A DNA stretch of 64,000 nt, from assembly GCA_027257055.1 (NCBI GenBank), contig JAPVLO010000054.1, positions 2,914,001 through 2,978,000 of the forward strand. The letters run 5' to 3'. The stretch is from Cephalopachus bancanus (Eukaryota; Chordata; Mammalia; Primates; Tarsiidae). A model generated the notes under the pieces. The model did not search any database. It saw only the letters and a program-made list of their open reading frames with translations, and had not been told where the DNA came from. The position numbers were made by a program, and so were the translations under genes. This document shows positions 26,766 through 38,047 of the stretch, piece by piece. The first letter of the stretch is position 1, and each line of letters begins with the position of its first letter.

Positions 26766-28631
26766 CAAATCTGACCTTATGATTACATGATTCTTAAACA
26801 TTCACTTAAAAAGAAAACAAAAACAGTTGTGGGAGTTTTAAATCTACATTTCAGTGTTTTATTCTTAAGGGAACAAAGAATTATTCAAGTTCAGCAAAAG
26901 CTCTTATGTTAAAAATTTGTGAGTCTATCAAAGCTAGCATTTTGCTCATCTTAGACACCTACTTTCCATTGTGCAACGTGAATCCCTTGATGCGTCATTT
27001 ACACAGATCAACACAAGTAGTTCATAATGGCTCCTGAGTTCTTCACACTCCAGCTTGGCAATCTCTGAAAACACCCCACCCTTGAAGTTGCTAGTAGATA
27101 TTTACATGTGGTGCAAGGTTGAAATTTTAGACTGTTCTTTGTTGAGGAGAATTTACATCTGTAGAACAGCTGTAATGCTACTTCTATATTTTGACTGTAT
27201 ATGGAGACAAATTTATATCTCTACCTTTTAAGTACAAGACCAAGCTCGGGTCTTGGTGGGGTAAGAGTTTTCCAGATTGGAGCAGAGGACTGTGGGAAGA
27301 CAGCAAAGTTACCAATGCAAAGATGGGGATGCCAGAGGTGAGGAAGGAACTATGACTTGTCCTATATTGGTACAGTTGTAATAGAAAATAATGGCTGGAA
27401 TTTATAGTAAGGTAGATCTTTGAGAGAAGTACTTTTTACCATTCTTTATTTCTTGTATTTTCTGAAAAATAATTAAAATACATAAATTAGGAATAATTAC
27501 CCAAATCTGATGAAGGGGCACAGTGTAGTGATACCTATTATGTGACTGCTTAGAAGGCATAGATATCTTTGCAGGATCTATGATCCTCATCTCCCAGTTC
27601 CTACAATATCACCCTACCACATCAGGAGGTAAAAGTCATGAGGTGTTTTATAGGGGGAGCAAAACATTCTTTGCAACTACTCCTTTGACTAAAATAACAC
27701 TGATTTCCTAACAGGTTTCAGAATTCAAATCTGAAACTGACAATTGGATTGGTTTCTCATTTTCTGAAAAAAAAAAAAAAATCCCAATTAGTTGTTGATT
27801 CCAGGTAGTTCTTAGCGCTTCTGAATAATCAGATTTGTCCTTTACTGCAATCTGGATATTTCCATAGAGTAAGTCAAGTCCACTATTTAATCTGTGAAAC
27901 TACTCATTTAAAAATGTACAATTTGCCAGCTCCACGTATATAATAAATCTGGCAGTTGTAAAGATGTAGGCCTCTAGAATTCCAAAATAAAAGGTAGCTA
28001 TTAAAGGACAGAGCCTTGATTAGCAAGTGAGGCAAATTTGAATTAGTTGAAGAATAATGTAAGCTGTATAAATAGGTATGAAACAAAAACAACCTCAGCC
28101 AAGTGATGATCAAAGTCAACATTATAAATAATAAATCATGTTGATAATATGTACTCTTGACATGACATGATAAAAATGGTACTCTACCTCTGTGGTCTTC
28201 TTCCAAAAATAATACAATCCCAGTCCAATCACAAGAAAAACAGACAGATTTCAGTTGAGAAACATTCTAGAAAATATCTAAATAGTACTTCTCAATACTG
28301 TCAAGGTAATTAAGAATGAGAAAAGTCTGAGAAACTGTCACACCCAAAAGGAGCCTAAGGAAACATGATGACTAAACATAAAGTGGTATCTTCAATGGAA
28401 ACCTAGAACACAAAAACAATGGGCATTAGATAAAAACTAATGAAATATGAATAAAGTACGGGCTTTATTTAGTTAATGATAATGTATCAATATTGGTAAA
28501 TTAATTATAAAATAATTACCATTCTAATGTAAGATGTTTGTAATAGGGGATACTAGATATAGGTATATGAGAATTCTCTTTTCATAATTTTTAAAATAAA
28601 TATAAAACCATTCTTTAAAATAAAATGTAAG

Positions 28632-28911
28632 GCTGGGCAATGTGGTTCAAGCCTGTAATTCCAGCATTTGGGAGGCCAAGGTGAGAGTATTGCCTGAGCC
28701 CAGAGGTTCGAGGCCAGTCTGGGCAACATGGCAAGACCTAATCTCTACAATAAATCAAAAAATTAGCTGGGTGTGGTAGTGCATGGTGCAATTCCAGCTA
28801 CTTGGAAGGCTGAGGCAAAAGGATCACTAGAGCCCAGCAGGTCAACGCTGGGGTGGCTGGGAGTGTGCCACTGCACTCCAGCCTGGGAATGGAGTGAGAC
28901 TCCAACTCAAA
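28632..28911 (+). repeat. Alu dimer, forward, older
   Basis: GCTGGGCAATGTGGTTCAAGC start and GACTCCAACTCAAAAAAATA end. AAAATAAAATGTAAG is duplicated at 28617-28631 and about 28912-28926. Confidence 0.92.
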
Positions 28912-28949
28912 AAAATAAAATGTAAGAAAACAGTATTTTTGCTTCTAGT

Positions 28950-29099
28950 ATTTTCCAAACATTAATGCATATACAAATCACCTGGGATTCCTATTAAATC
29001 CAGATTCTGGCTGTAGGCGGTCTAGGTTAGAACCTGAGAGTCTTCATTTCTAATAATACTGTTGGTTCAAGGACCACAGTTTCAGCAGCAGTGTTCTTA
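28950..29099. mobile_element. hAT-Charlie MITE relic, first of an abutting pair
   Basis: TTAATGCATATACAAATCACCTGG, TTCCTATTAAATCCAGATTC, AGAACCTGAGAGTCTTCATT and GGTTCAAGGACCACAGTTTC trace the old hAT MITE seen again at 43360-43510. It is noncoding. Confidence 0.7.
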
Positions 29100-29312
29100 A
29101 TCCAGAGCAGGATTTCTTACCCTTTGTACAATGAACATCTTTGGCTGGATAATTCCATTGTGGGAACTGTCCTGCATAGTATAGATTACTTAGAAGCTTC
29201 TCTGGTTCTGTCTACTAGATGACTACTCATCCCCAGCTATAAAAACCAAAAGTATCATTAGATGCAAATGTTTCCTGTGAGGAGGGAGTTTACCCCTGTT
29301 TGAGAACCACTG
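29100..29312. mobile_element. hAT-Charlie MITE relic, second of the pair
   Basis: GCAGGATTTCTTACCCTTTG start, TGGCTGGATAATTCCATTG centre and GTTTGAGAACCACTG end. It is the same family as 10127-10333 but in the opposite orientation, and it directly follows the other relic. Confidence 0.75.
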
Positions 29313-30480
29313 ATTTAGAGCATCCATTAAAATATGGGTTTTGGCTGACAACTTAGGGGAAAAAAATTATTCATGTATTTACCATATTTAAATATTTAGT
29401 ATGTCTATAGCTTCCAGAAGCTTAACTATGATTATTTTATTAAGTTTATGATGCTAGAAATAATCTACTCACTACCATTATAGAACATGATTTAAAATAT
29501 ATGGCTTCTGTCTTCCAGATATTTACCACTAGGCACATGTGTTATATAAGTAAAATATAGAGAAAGATAGGAGCTACAAAAGAAATATTGGACACTGAAT
29601 AAAGCACATATAATCATAGGTGAAGGTAAGATTAAATGTCACAAACAATGCATTTGAGCAGCATTGGATAACTTAAAGAAAGTTTGCACATGAATAATTA
29701 CACTATTTGAGATCATTGCTAATGAACCTTGGAAAAAAGACATAATCCTAGTAGAGGAAATAGATTCACAGTAGTTTAGTTACGTACACAAAGAAAACTA
29801 TGAATAGTATAGTTACTTATACAAAAGAAAATTTAATTTGTCTATGAAAATGAAGAAAATAAAAGGCAAAGATCGGAACCAAGTGCTCCAAATTCCAAGC
29901 CCTTGAAATTCTACTACATTAATTTAATTCAGGGAAAATATTATCTCTTCCAGTTAGGCTTTAAGGGGAAAGATGAGAGCGCATCCAAACAGAATTCAAG
30001 CAATCAGGGTCAGGCTATCAAGGATGCCAGAAGATAGAATGAGAGTAACAAAACAACTGATTGACAGAGATGAAAGACAGCTATGGTACAATCGAAAGCA
30101 CAGTGATGATAAGGCTTGGCTTCCAATTCCATGTCTGGTAACTCTGACTGGGGCAACCTCTGGTAAGTAGTTAACTATTCTGAATACTTCATTCTTTATT
30201 CTTGTAATAGGGATAGGAGAATTTAGCTTACAAACCACAAGTAATGATCGAATGGGCTATGTATAGTTGAGTGGCCACTATATGCAGGCAAGGAAGTTTA
30301 TACACATTAATCTCATCTAAGTACCATCTTAAAAGTTGAGACTCCAGCAAACCAAATTAAACATTCTGAAAGTTCATGGTAAAATGTACTCACACTCAGA
30401 ATGTGACAGTGATATTATATCCAATTAATAAGACTGCTTTGAGATTAGTGTACCCTCAGTTCCTCTGCTCCCTCTTATTT
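29313..30480. other. Mostly unique intron
   Basis: It contains a MIR-like piece at 30106-30215 and overlapping chance ORFs at 29973-30238. Nothing else recognised. Confidence 0.45.
30106..30215 (+). repeat. MIR fragment
   Basis: AAGGCTTGGCTTCCAATTCC, CTCTGACTGGGGCAACCTCT and TTATTCTTGTAATAGGGATA follow the MIR order: cloverleaf-derived part, core, then AAAATGGGGATA. Confidence 0.55.
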
Positions 30481-30609
30481 TTTTAATTAAATTTAATTGA
30501 AAAGTTTTGGGGTATAAATTAGGATTGAGTACATAAGTGATTTAGGTACAGGGCAAGTTTGGGGCCTCCCATTGCACCTCGCTTCACCTGGATTAGGAAT
30601 AGGCACTCT

Positions 30610-30928
30610 TATTTTTTTTTATTATTTATTTATCTATTTATTTATTTTTGAGTTGGAGTCTCACTCTGTCACCCAGACTGGAGTGCAGTGGCATGCTCCC
30701 GGCCACCGCAGCCTCAACCTGCTAGGATCTGGCGATCCTTCCGCCTCAGCCTTCCAAGTAGCCGGAACTACAAGCACGTACTACCACGCCCGTCTAATTT
30801 TTTGATTTATTGTAGAGATGAGGTCTCACCAAGTTGCCCAGGCGGGTCTTGAACCCGTGGGCTCAGGCAATCTGCTCACCTCAGCCTCCCAAAGCATGGG
30901 ATTACAGGCTGAGTCACTGAGCCCGGTT
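30610..30928 (-). repeat. Alu dimer, reverse, inside L1
   Basis: It has a long (TTTA)n-type tail and then GAGTTGGAGTCTCACTCTG, ending at GAGTCACTGAGCCCGGT. TAGGCACTCT is duplicated at 30600-30609 and 30929-30938. Confidence 0.94.
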
Positions 30929-31266
30929 TAGGCACTCTCAATGATATTATGTTCCTTCCCCCCAACCCTGACCAGTGTCCTACTACTGCCAATCCCTTTT
31001 TTCGTAGTATTATGATAGACGTTCAGGATCCACTTATAAATGAGAACATGCGGTACTCAGTTCTTTGTTTCTGTGATAGATCACTGGGTATGATAGATTC
31101 TAAATCCTACTAAATTGCTATGAAGTCCATAATTTTGTCTTTCTTTTTGGCTGTGTAATACCACATCATGTATATTTACCATTTTTAAAATCCAGTCCAG
31201 CACAGGTGGTTCCATGTTTTTACTATTGTGAACAGTGCTGCAATAAACATGCATGTGCAGGAACCT

Positions 31267-31561
31267 TTTTTTTTTTTTTTTAATTGGAGTCTCACTCTGC
31301 TGCCTAGGCTGGAATGCGTGGCACACTCACGGCCACCCCACTGTTGATCTTCTGGGCTCCTGCAATCCTTCCACCTCAGCCTTCTAAGTAGCCAGAACTA
31401 CAGACGCACACTACCACACCTGGCTAAGTTTTGATTTTTTATTGTAGAGATGAGGTCTCACCAAGTTACCCAGGCTGGTCTCGAACTCACAGACTCAAGC
31501 AATCCCACACGCCTCAGCCTTCCAGAGTGCTGGGATTATAGACTGAGCCACTGAGCCCAGT
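31267..31561 (-). repeat. Alu dimer, reverse, inside L1
   Basis: T tail, AATTGGAGTCTCACTCTGC start and TGAGCCACTGAGCCCAG end, interrupting the L1 between its CATGTGCAG and ATCTTTTGTTGTAG blocks. The target duplication is unclear because the T tail blends into the L1. Confidence 0.9.
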
Positions 31562-31608
31562 CAGTATCTTTTGTTGTAGCATGATTTGAGTTCCTCTGGC
31601 AATCTGTT

Positions 31609-33084
31609 CTCTTTTAATAATTCATTGGGAGCCATTTTTTAGTGTGACAGGCAAAGTTAAAGCCAACTTGAAATGTCTTGCTTATTCTCAATGGATGTTC
31701 GTCACACCCTTTCTCAAGGCACCTTGGGAAAGAGGAGGAATCATTGAGTTGCAGTTAAATTGGTTCTCTCAGGGCACATCTATAAAGGCATGTTGATTCT
31801 AGGAGGACTGTAGCACCAGTTGATAGACAACAGAATACAAAAGTGTCAGTGGGAGATTTCCACAGTGAGGTTGTATATACTTCAATTTGCACACAAACTA
31901 ACATCACAAAATTCTTCCCTTTCTCCTCATACTTGTCCTTTCACAGATCGATAGTACCACTGGATCAACAACAGCAGTAGCTGACAATTACTTTATACCT
32001 GCCATATGTCAGAAACTATGGTGACAAAAACTTATAGAATCTCTAAATCTTCCAAACACACTTCAAGAACATATTGCCTTTGTTTCACAGATAACTGATG
32101 ATTTGAAAGGTTAAATCACTTGTAGAAAGTCACATTTAGTTGGCAAGCCAGTTTAAGCCTTCTTATATTATTCCATTTCTCTCCAGGAGTTGGTTATCAT
32201 GCTTAAAGATTACCTTCATACCATCAACCAAGTTTCTGAGAACAAAATCTCAGGAAAACATCCTAGGAACAAAAACAAAATCTGTACCACTTACTTGGAA
32301 TCAAGAATTGATAGCCAGCTCAGGCACTCAAATAAGTGCTCACTGACCCCTTTAAGTGATCCTATGACATTGGGTACCTCATCCACCATAGCACATGTAC
32401 CATGGCACTAAAATTACCTGTTGACATGTCTGGAATTCCTACCCTACCTCATGCTCATGAGTTTAACATGCTCACCACAGTATCACCACCTCCCACCACC
32501 GTACATGGAACAGTAAGTCATGATGGATAAATGAATGGAGCAAGCAAGCATAAATATGGTTTCCAATGTACCTTGAACTAGTCCAAGAGAGGCAGAAAGT
32601 CCAAACAAGAGAGGCCACATGTACTAAATCAGAAAAACATAAATATACAGTCAACCGGACAAATGAAAATCATAAGCAAGAGCCAGGCCAATAGCGTCCT
32701 CTAGCGTTTTGCCTTGCTTTCAAAAAGTCAGTAAAGCCCCTGGGTGCCCATGGGTGTAGGCAGGTGCTAGTCATTCAGCCCTTAGAAGGCCAAGTGTCCA
32801 CATCTGTTGTCAGGTCTTGCTGCTGTTCAGTAAATGCAAATTGAGGAATATTGCCCTAAAGCTATGAAACACTACTAATAAAGATCAGTCAACTATAAAA
32901 AGAAAACAAAACATAATGCCTTTGCAAACCAAAAATATTTATACATTTATCATGTCAAAGTTGCGACCACTGCACAACCGAATAAAATCTGGGCTGTATA
33001 AGGTATAGTTCATACCAAAACCCTCCACAGCAATTATTTTGCAAGCACCTACAATTCCTGCCTTTTATAAATATAGCTATAGTC
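31609..33084. other. Mostly unique intron
   Basis: A MIR lies at 31978-32165. Overlapping frames at 32140-32411 are on the repeat border and look accidental. Confidence 0.45.
31978..32165 (-). repeat. MIR, antisense
   Basis: TACCTGCCATATGTCAGAAA ... TTTCACAGATAACTGATGAT ... AAGGTTAAATCACTTGTAGA ... TTGGCAAGCCAGTTT follows the reverse MIR consensus. Confidence 0.65.
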
Positions 33085-33117
33085 CAAATCATCCAGATAC
33101 CTGACTGGGGGGGGAGG

Positions 33118-33207
33118 AATTTTTTTTTGCTGTTGTGAACAGTGCTGCAATAAACATGCGTGTGCAAGAATCTTTTTTTTTTTGAATTGGAGTCTCAATT
33201 CAAAAAA
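33118..33207. repeat. Minimal L1 fragment plus Alu-tail foldback
   Basis: TGTGAACAGTGCTGCAATAA is a 50 bp antisense L1 scrap. It is followed by a reverse Alu tail (TTTTTTGAATTGGAGTCT) that turns back into a forward tail (CAATTCAAAAAA). Arms 33178-33189 and 33196-33207 are perfect 12 bp inverted repeats around GAGTCT. Confidence 0.7.
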
Positions 33208-34076
33208 TACACAAATAGTTTAGGGGCCATCCATTCAGCACAATCTTCTTAGTCCACTCACATTGGTAAGAGGAATTTCCCCAATTGAAAGGATGTTTTC
33301 CATAGTCAACCATCAAAAAATTAGAGTCTGCAAAGAGTTTCCACTTCTATTTTACAGACATGAATAAACCTAAACACCCCATAATTCCTAAAAATGAGAT
33401 GAGGAAGACAAAGAAGAATGAAAACACCATAAGCACTGATCTTATGTTTTCATCGTCCTCAAGTCTGTTAAGCATTTGTTCTACGAAGATATTCCCCAAC
33501 TAGTTTGCTAAATTTCAGTCTCAGAAAAGCCACAGGATAAAAATTGCTTTCTTTCTGAGCAGGTGTTTCAGCTGCCACTGAAATACATCCCAAGGTAGCT
33601 GCTATATTCATTTAAAATGCATGTTTTGGCCGAGTGATCCTTAACCTGGAACACTTTCCACTCTCTGCTGACTGGCAGCTGATACCTTTATCAATGCCAG
33701 AAAATACCATTTTCTTAAGGTACGGTTGGCCCCCTTTCAATTGCTACTTTGTCTTTTGACTTTTCTGTGAGCATGATGAACTGGCATGATACACTAACTG
33801 ATAGCAGCGGCCTGGACAGGGCAGCAGAGAAATTAAAGGTCGCTTGCAGTCTGTGATACGGATTTGAAGGCACACTGCCTTGAGGGTAAGTCACCCGAAA
33901 ACACACACTGCCATGGCTATGAATTTCAGCACCCGGGCACCAGCTGCAAAACTTGCAAGCCTTGTTTAAAGAGGTACACCTGCTCTTAATGACAGTTGTG
34001 CGCTGGCGAAAAACATTCCAGACTTGGTGTAAAAAAAAAAAAAACTGGCTTTGAACTACAGCTCTGCTAGTTATTA

Positions 34077-34190
34077 GCAGTGGAACCCTAGGCAAATCCT
34101 TTAAATTCCAATTCAGTTTCCTTACCTCTGCAGTAATGGTTGTAATACCCTGCTTCAAAGTACATGATGATGGAGAGAAATGATGGATGA
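34077..34190 (+). repeat. MIR, sense
   Basis: AACCCTAGGCAAATCCTTTA, CAGTTTCCTTACCTCTGCAG and TGGTTGTAATACCCTGCTTC follow the MIR core in order. Confidence 0.65.
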
Positions 34191-34637
34191 GATTTCCAAA
34201 TGGTAGAGCAATGCATAGACTAAGCATAGTTAATCCTATCAGTATATTATAGAAGATTTATATGTTATACTGATAGGCACCATGTCTAAATATGCTATTT
34301 CAAATTATATAGAAGATGCTATTAATGTAAAACATTGTTTTATTTATGATTCTCATATAATTGTCACCTCATTAAGGTGACATTGAAGCTTCATTCATAT
34401 AGTTCTATGTGAACAGATAATATGCTCACCACCCCCATGGTGGTATCTGTAGATCACTCAAAGGTCTCCAGTGCTGGTGCCTAGTATCTGACAAAGTCAG
34501 TCCTTCAGATTGAGGCATTATTTAAAAGCCAAATGCCTGGCAAGGGAACACTGTGAATTTTATCATTCGTTATCCCTTTCATGTGGTTCTATTTCTCAGA
34601 TTCTCATATTGAATGCCAGTCATATATTGGTCTTTTC

Positions 34638-34795
34638 ATCTGTGATTTTTAATCATTACAACCACATCCTTTTATAGATGAGAATCTCGAGGCTCCAAAA
34701 GGCTAATGGAAATGCCAAATCTAGTACATGGGGCAACCAGAATTTGAACCATGATTCACTTGATTTCAAAGTTCACACTCTTTTCTTTTATGTAA
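34638..34795 (-). repeat. MIR, antisense
   Basis: CCTTTTATAGATGAGAATCT, CGAGGCTCCAAAAGGCTAAT and GGGGCAACCAGAATTTGAAC match the reverse MIR. Confidence 0.7.
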
Positions 34796-35760
34796 TGGAT
34801 CTCATTTCTTAACCTCTTAATATGTTTAATCAGGCTACCCAATCATGGCATCCATTAAGCAACATATTCCCCTTTCTCTTACCCTGTTCTCAGGTTAATA
34901 GAATAAAAAATGGCTCTTGAACCAGAGATCCATGTAAATGCATACTCTCTCCCCAATCACTTCGATAATTTCGTTTTCTCTGTAGCTTTTTTGTTCTGAA
35001 AACACTCACCCATAATTTAGTATGTGCTAGGTTCTCTTATCTGATAATATCCCAAGATCCACTTGGCTATATTTATTTTTAGAAAACGTCCATGCTATAA
35101 AGAAGATTTATGTTCCTCATGCTTCAACATCTGTCTTAAGATACACAGATTATTGATTCTATATATCTGTGATTATTCTCTTTATTCAGACCTAGAAAGA
35201 GTGGTCAGGGTACCAGAAAGCTATTTGTGCATCCTTTGATAGACGTCACGAAAGGGACTTAGCTAAAACACCCAATGAAGAGGAAATAAGTTAGAAATAG
35301 GAGGAGGAGGAGTGGAACCAGAGGATGTGAGACAGGTGTCAAAAAACAAAACAACCTGTGTACTTACTGGATATGGCTCTCATCTTAAATGACCATTACC
35401 ATGTTCAATGTCGAGTGCCAGAAACATATATGTAAAATTATAAGCAGACATCCTGAGGCACAAGTAACTTAAGTCCTGCCCACCATAGACTTAAAAAAAA
35501 AGTTTTCCGGTGGTTTGTACCACTTGGGGATCTGCTGCATTTCTCAGTACCAGGCAGTATTCCTTGAAATTCATCAGGAATTCACAAGGCACAATTTATT
35601 CATCTGTTTAAACATTAGTTGAACTATGCTGCTCAACTTGATTTCGTGTTGTAACTTCCTAAGTTTTTACTCCCAAATCTCTGAAGTTGTGTTCTTCCAT
35701 TTCTTGGTTTTACAAAATATCCAAAAGAATGTATGCCCTTGCTTAGAAATTAAGACATTA

Positions 35761-36059
35761 AGCCGGGCTCGGTGGCTCAGCCTGTAATCCTGCACTTTGG
35801 GAGGCTGAGGTGAGTGGATTGCTTGAGCCTGCAAGTTCGAGACCCGCCTGGCAACTTGGCGAGACCTCATCTCTACAATAAATCAAAAAATTAGCCAGGC
35901 GTGGTAGTGCGTGCCTGTAGTTCCAGCTACTTGGAAGGCTGAGGTGGAAGGATTGCTGAAGCCCAGCAGGTCAAGGCTGTGGTGGCCCAGAGTGGCCACT
36001 GCACTCCAGTCTGGGCGACAGAGTGAGACTTCAACTCCAAACACACACAAGAAAAGAAA
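35761..36059 (+). repeat. Alu dimer, forward
   Basis: GCCGGGCTCGGTGGCTCAGC start and GACTTCAACTCCAAACACAC end. AGAAATTAAGACATTA is duplicated exactly at 35745-35760 and 36060-36075. Confidence 0.95.
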
Positions 36060-36207
36060 AGAAATTAAGACATTAGAGACAATAACATGTGAAATCTTAA
36101 AATAGTTATGGTCATTTGAGTTAATGACAAGCAATGAAGAGTAATATTAATATATTTCAGCCTCATGCTATTCTGAGCAATCAGAAATTATCAGTTAAAA
36201 CACTTTT

Positions 36208-36490
36208 GCTGGGTGTGGTGACTCAAACCTGTAATCCTAGCACTTTGGGAGGCCGAAGCGAGAGGATTGCCTGAGCCCAAGGGTTCCAGACCAGTCTGGG
36301 CAACATGGCAAGACCTCATCTCTACAATAAATCATAAAACTAGCTGTGTGTGGCAGCGTGGAAGGCTGAGGCAGAAGTATCGCCTGAGACCAGCAGGTGG
36401 AGGCTCCAGTGGCCGTGAGCGTGGCACTGCACTCCAGCCTAGGAGACAGAGTGAGACTCCAACTCAAAAAACAATAAAAAATAATTTTAA
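36208..36490 (+). repeat. Alu dimer, forward, internally deleted
   Basis: GCTGGGTGTGGTGACTCAAAC start and GACTCCAACTCAAAAAACAA end. About 25 bases are missing where the right arm begins (GGCAGCGTGGAAGGCTGAGG). TAAAACACTTTT / AAAAACCACTTTT flank it. Confidence 0.9.
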
Positions 36491-36503
36491 AAAAACCACT
36501 TTT

Positions 36504-36736
36504 AATGAGTATATAAAGACTAATGATAAGGATTTGAGATTCTTACTTTGCTCTCTTATAATAATAAAACCTTGACTGCAGCACATTCCATTGTTGATTA
36601 CAGCATTAAACCCATAACTGCTAAGGAGTATTTTACCTAATTTCGTTGCCAAATATCAATGTATTAGTCATGCATGCTGTAAAAGTGAAAAGGTACATGT
36701 ACCAATGATTATATTTTTCCATATGTTTAGTTAAAA
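36504..36736. other. Unique intron
   Basis: Nothing recognised. Confidence 0.4.
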
Positions 36737-37440
36737 CATGTGGGCAGGCTTTTGTTTCGTTTTGTTTCTCCCAGAGGAAAGAGAAACAATGTCGAAATTA
36801 CTCTTATTGAGATATACCAAACAATAGAAAAAAGATCTTCTACTTTATTGCCATTTAAGTTTGTCCTCCCTTCTTTTTGTGTTTTCTTAGCTTCTGTATT
36901 TGTCTATTTGGCAGGCTTCCATCACAAGGTCAATTATATTAACTATGTTTTTTGTATTCTTGATGCGCTGGCATTTATGGCCTCCCTACTGTGTATAGAT
37001 TGCCCTTCCCAGGGCTAGCCAATTCTTAGAAATAGCAGAGGGCTCAACTGGGAGTGTGCCTTTCATTTGCAAACTAACCCACACCTCCAACCATCTTAAG
37101 TTCTCACACAACAAGCCAATATTCCTCCTGACCAAAATCAACCCAGGGCCAGATACCAGACAACTGAAGACAATTCCTGATGCCCCAAAGCCCGCCACAA
37201 TTATCCAAACTAGCTATCCAAAGTCATTTATCTTGTCTGTCTTGTCTTTCCCCATAGAAACTCTTAAGCCTTCTCTGTGATCTTTTCTGCCTTCTGACCA
37301 AACTGGTGCTTCCCCATGTGACCCTAGATGGTGTGGTATGCCCCTTTCTCTTGGGAAATGTAATACATACTTCCTTCAATGGCATTGAGCTTTCCATGGC
37401 ATAACTCAGTCAGCTCCATAAATTCAAATCCCAAGGGTAT
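36737..37440. repeat. Possible degraded retroviral-type LTR
   Basis: A less AT-rich 0.7 kb beginning near TGTGGGCAGGCTTTTG. It has the C/A-rich phrasing common in old ERV1-type LTRs (CTAACCCACACCTCCAACCA, CCCAAAGCCCGCCACAATTA, GACCAAACTGGTGCTTCCCC). I see no paired LTR, no clear TG...CA ends, no polyadenylation landmark I can rely on, and no viral coding remnant. An unidentified unique sequence is the alternative. Confidence 0.25.
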
Positions 37441-37504
37441 AACCATTGATATACCTTCTCGTCCCTAAATATCATGGTCTATACCAGCCACGTCTGACAC
37501 AGAG

Positions 37505-38047
37505 CACCTCTCTGATAACAGGTTTACTGAGGTATAATTTACATACTACACAATTTACTTATTTGTACAGTTTATATGGTCAATTTATAGAATTGTGCAA
37601 CCACAACAGTCTACTACAAGAACATTTCTATCACCACAAAAAGATTTATTGTGCCCATTGTATTCAATTGCTGCTCCTGCTCTCTGCCCCAGGCAACTGC
37701 TGATCTTTTTTTTTTTTTTTTCTTTTTTGGTTTAAGTTTGTCCTTTCTGGAAATTGTATATAAATGAAATTATGTAAAATGTAATCTTTTGCATCTGGCG
37801 TCTTTCCCTTAGCATATTTTTGCTGTTCATTCATGCTGTAGCTCATTCTTCCTATTGTCAAATAGCATTCCATTATATAGACATAATACATTTTGTTTTT
37901 TGACTTCATCCATCTATTTGGGTTTTTTCCAGTTTTTGCCTATTATGGGTAATGTTGCCATGAAGAGTTGTGTGCAACTCTTCATATGTCATATGTTTTA
38001 ATTTCTCTTGGATAGGAGAAGAATTGCTGGATTGTGTGGTAAGTTTC
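37505..38047 (-). mobile_element. Old L1 (L1M-type), antisense, part 1
   Basis: TTTACTGAGGTATAATTTAC, CTCTGCCCCAGGCAACTGCTG, TTGTATATAAATGAAATTAT and GGGTTTTTTCCAGTTTTTGC follow the reverse of old mammalian L1 3' sequence. It is interrupted by the mariner relic and resumes at about 38628. Confidence 0.75.

Larger units (their letters stand above)
24616..28616. other. Mostly unique intron with ancient repeats
   Basis: It holds the MIRs at 25060-25205 and 26680-26765 and the Tigger relic at 26425-26515, listed separately. Otherwise I recognise nothing. The 100-codon frame at 27904-28206 has no known product. Confidence 0.45.
30481..31608 (-). mobile_element. Antisense L1 3' region split by two Alus
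   Basis: Pieces at 30481-30609, 30929-31266 and 31562-31608 join into one antisense L1 3' end. They cover the terminal tail GGGGTATAAATTAGGATTGAG, the GATAGATCACTGGGTATGAT block and the GCAATAAACATGCATGTGCA block. Alus at 30610-30928 and 31267-31561 inserted later. The L1 is 5' truncated. Confidence 0.8.
33208..35744. other. Mostly unique intron with two MIRs
   Basis: It contains MIRs at 34077-34190 and 34638-34795. The longest open frame of the window (33715-34227, minus, 170 codons) lies here; it includes a poly-Phe from an A run and overlaps a MIR, so it is not called a gene. Confidence 0.5.

Noticed and set aside
29973..30238. Overlapping charged frames on both strands near an apparent MIR.
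   Set aside because: Mirror open frames of the same stretch. No homology.
33715..34227. Longest open frame of the window (170 codons, minus strand).
   Set aside because: It includes a poly-Phe run from an A homopolymer and overlaps a MIR. It has no recognisable domain and lies in an intron with no splice or promoter context.
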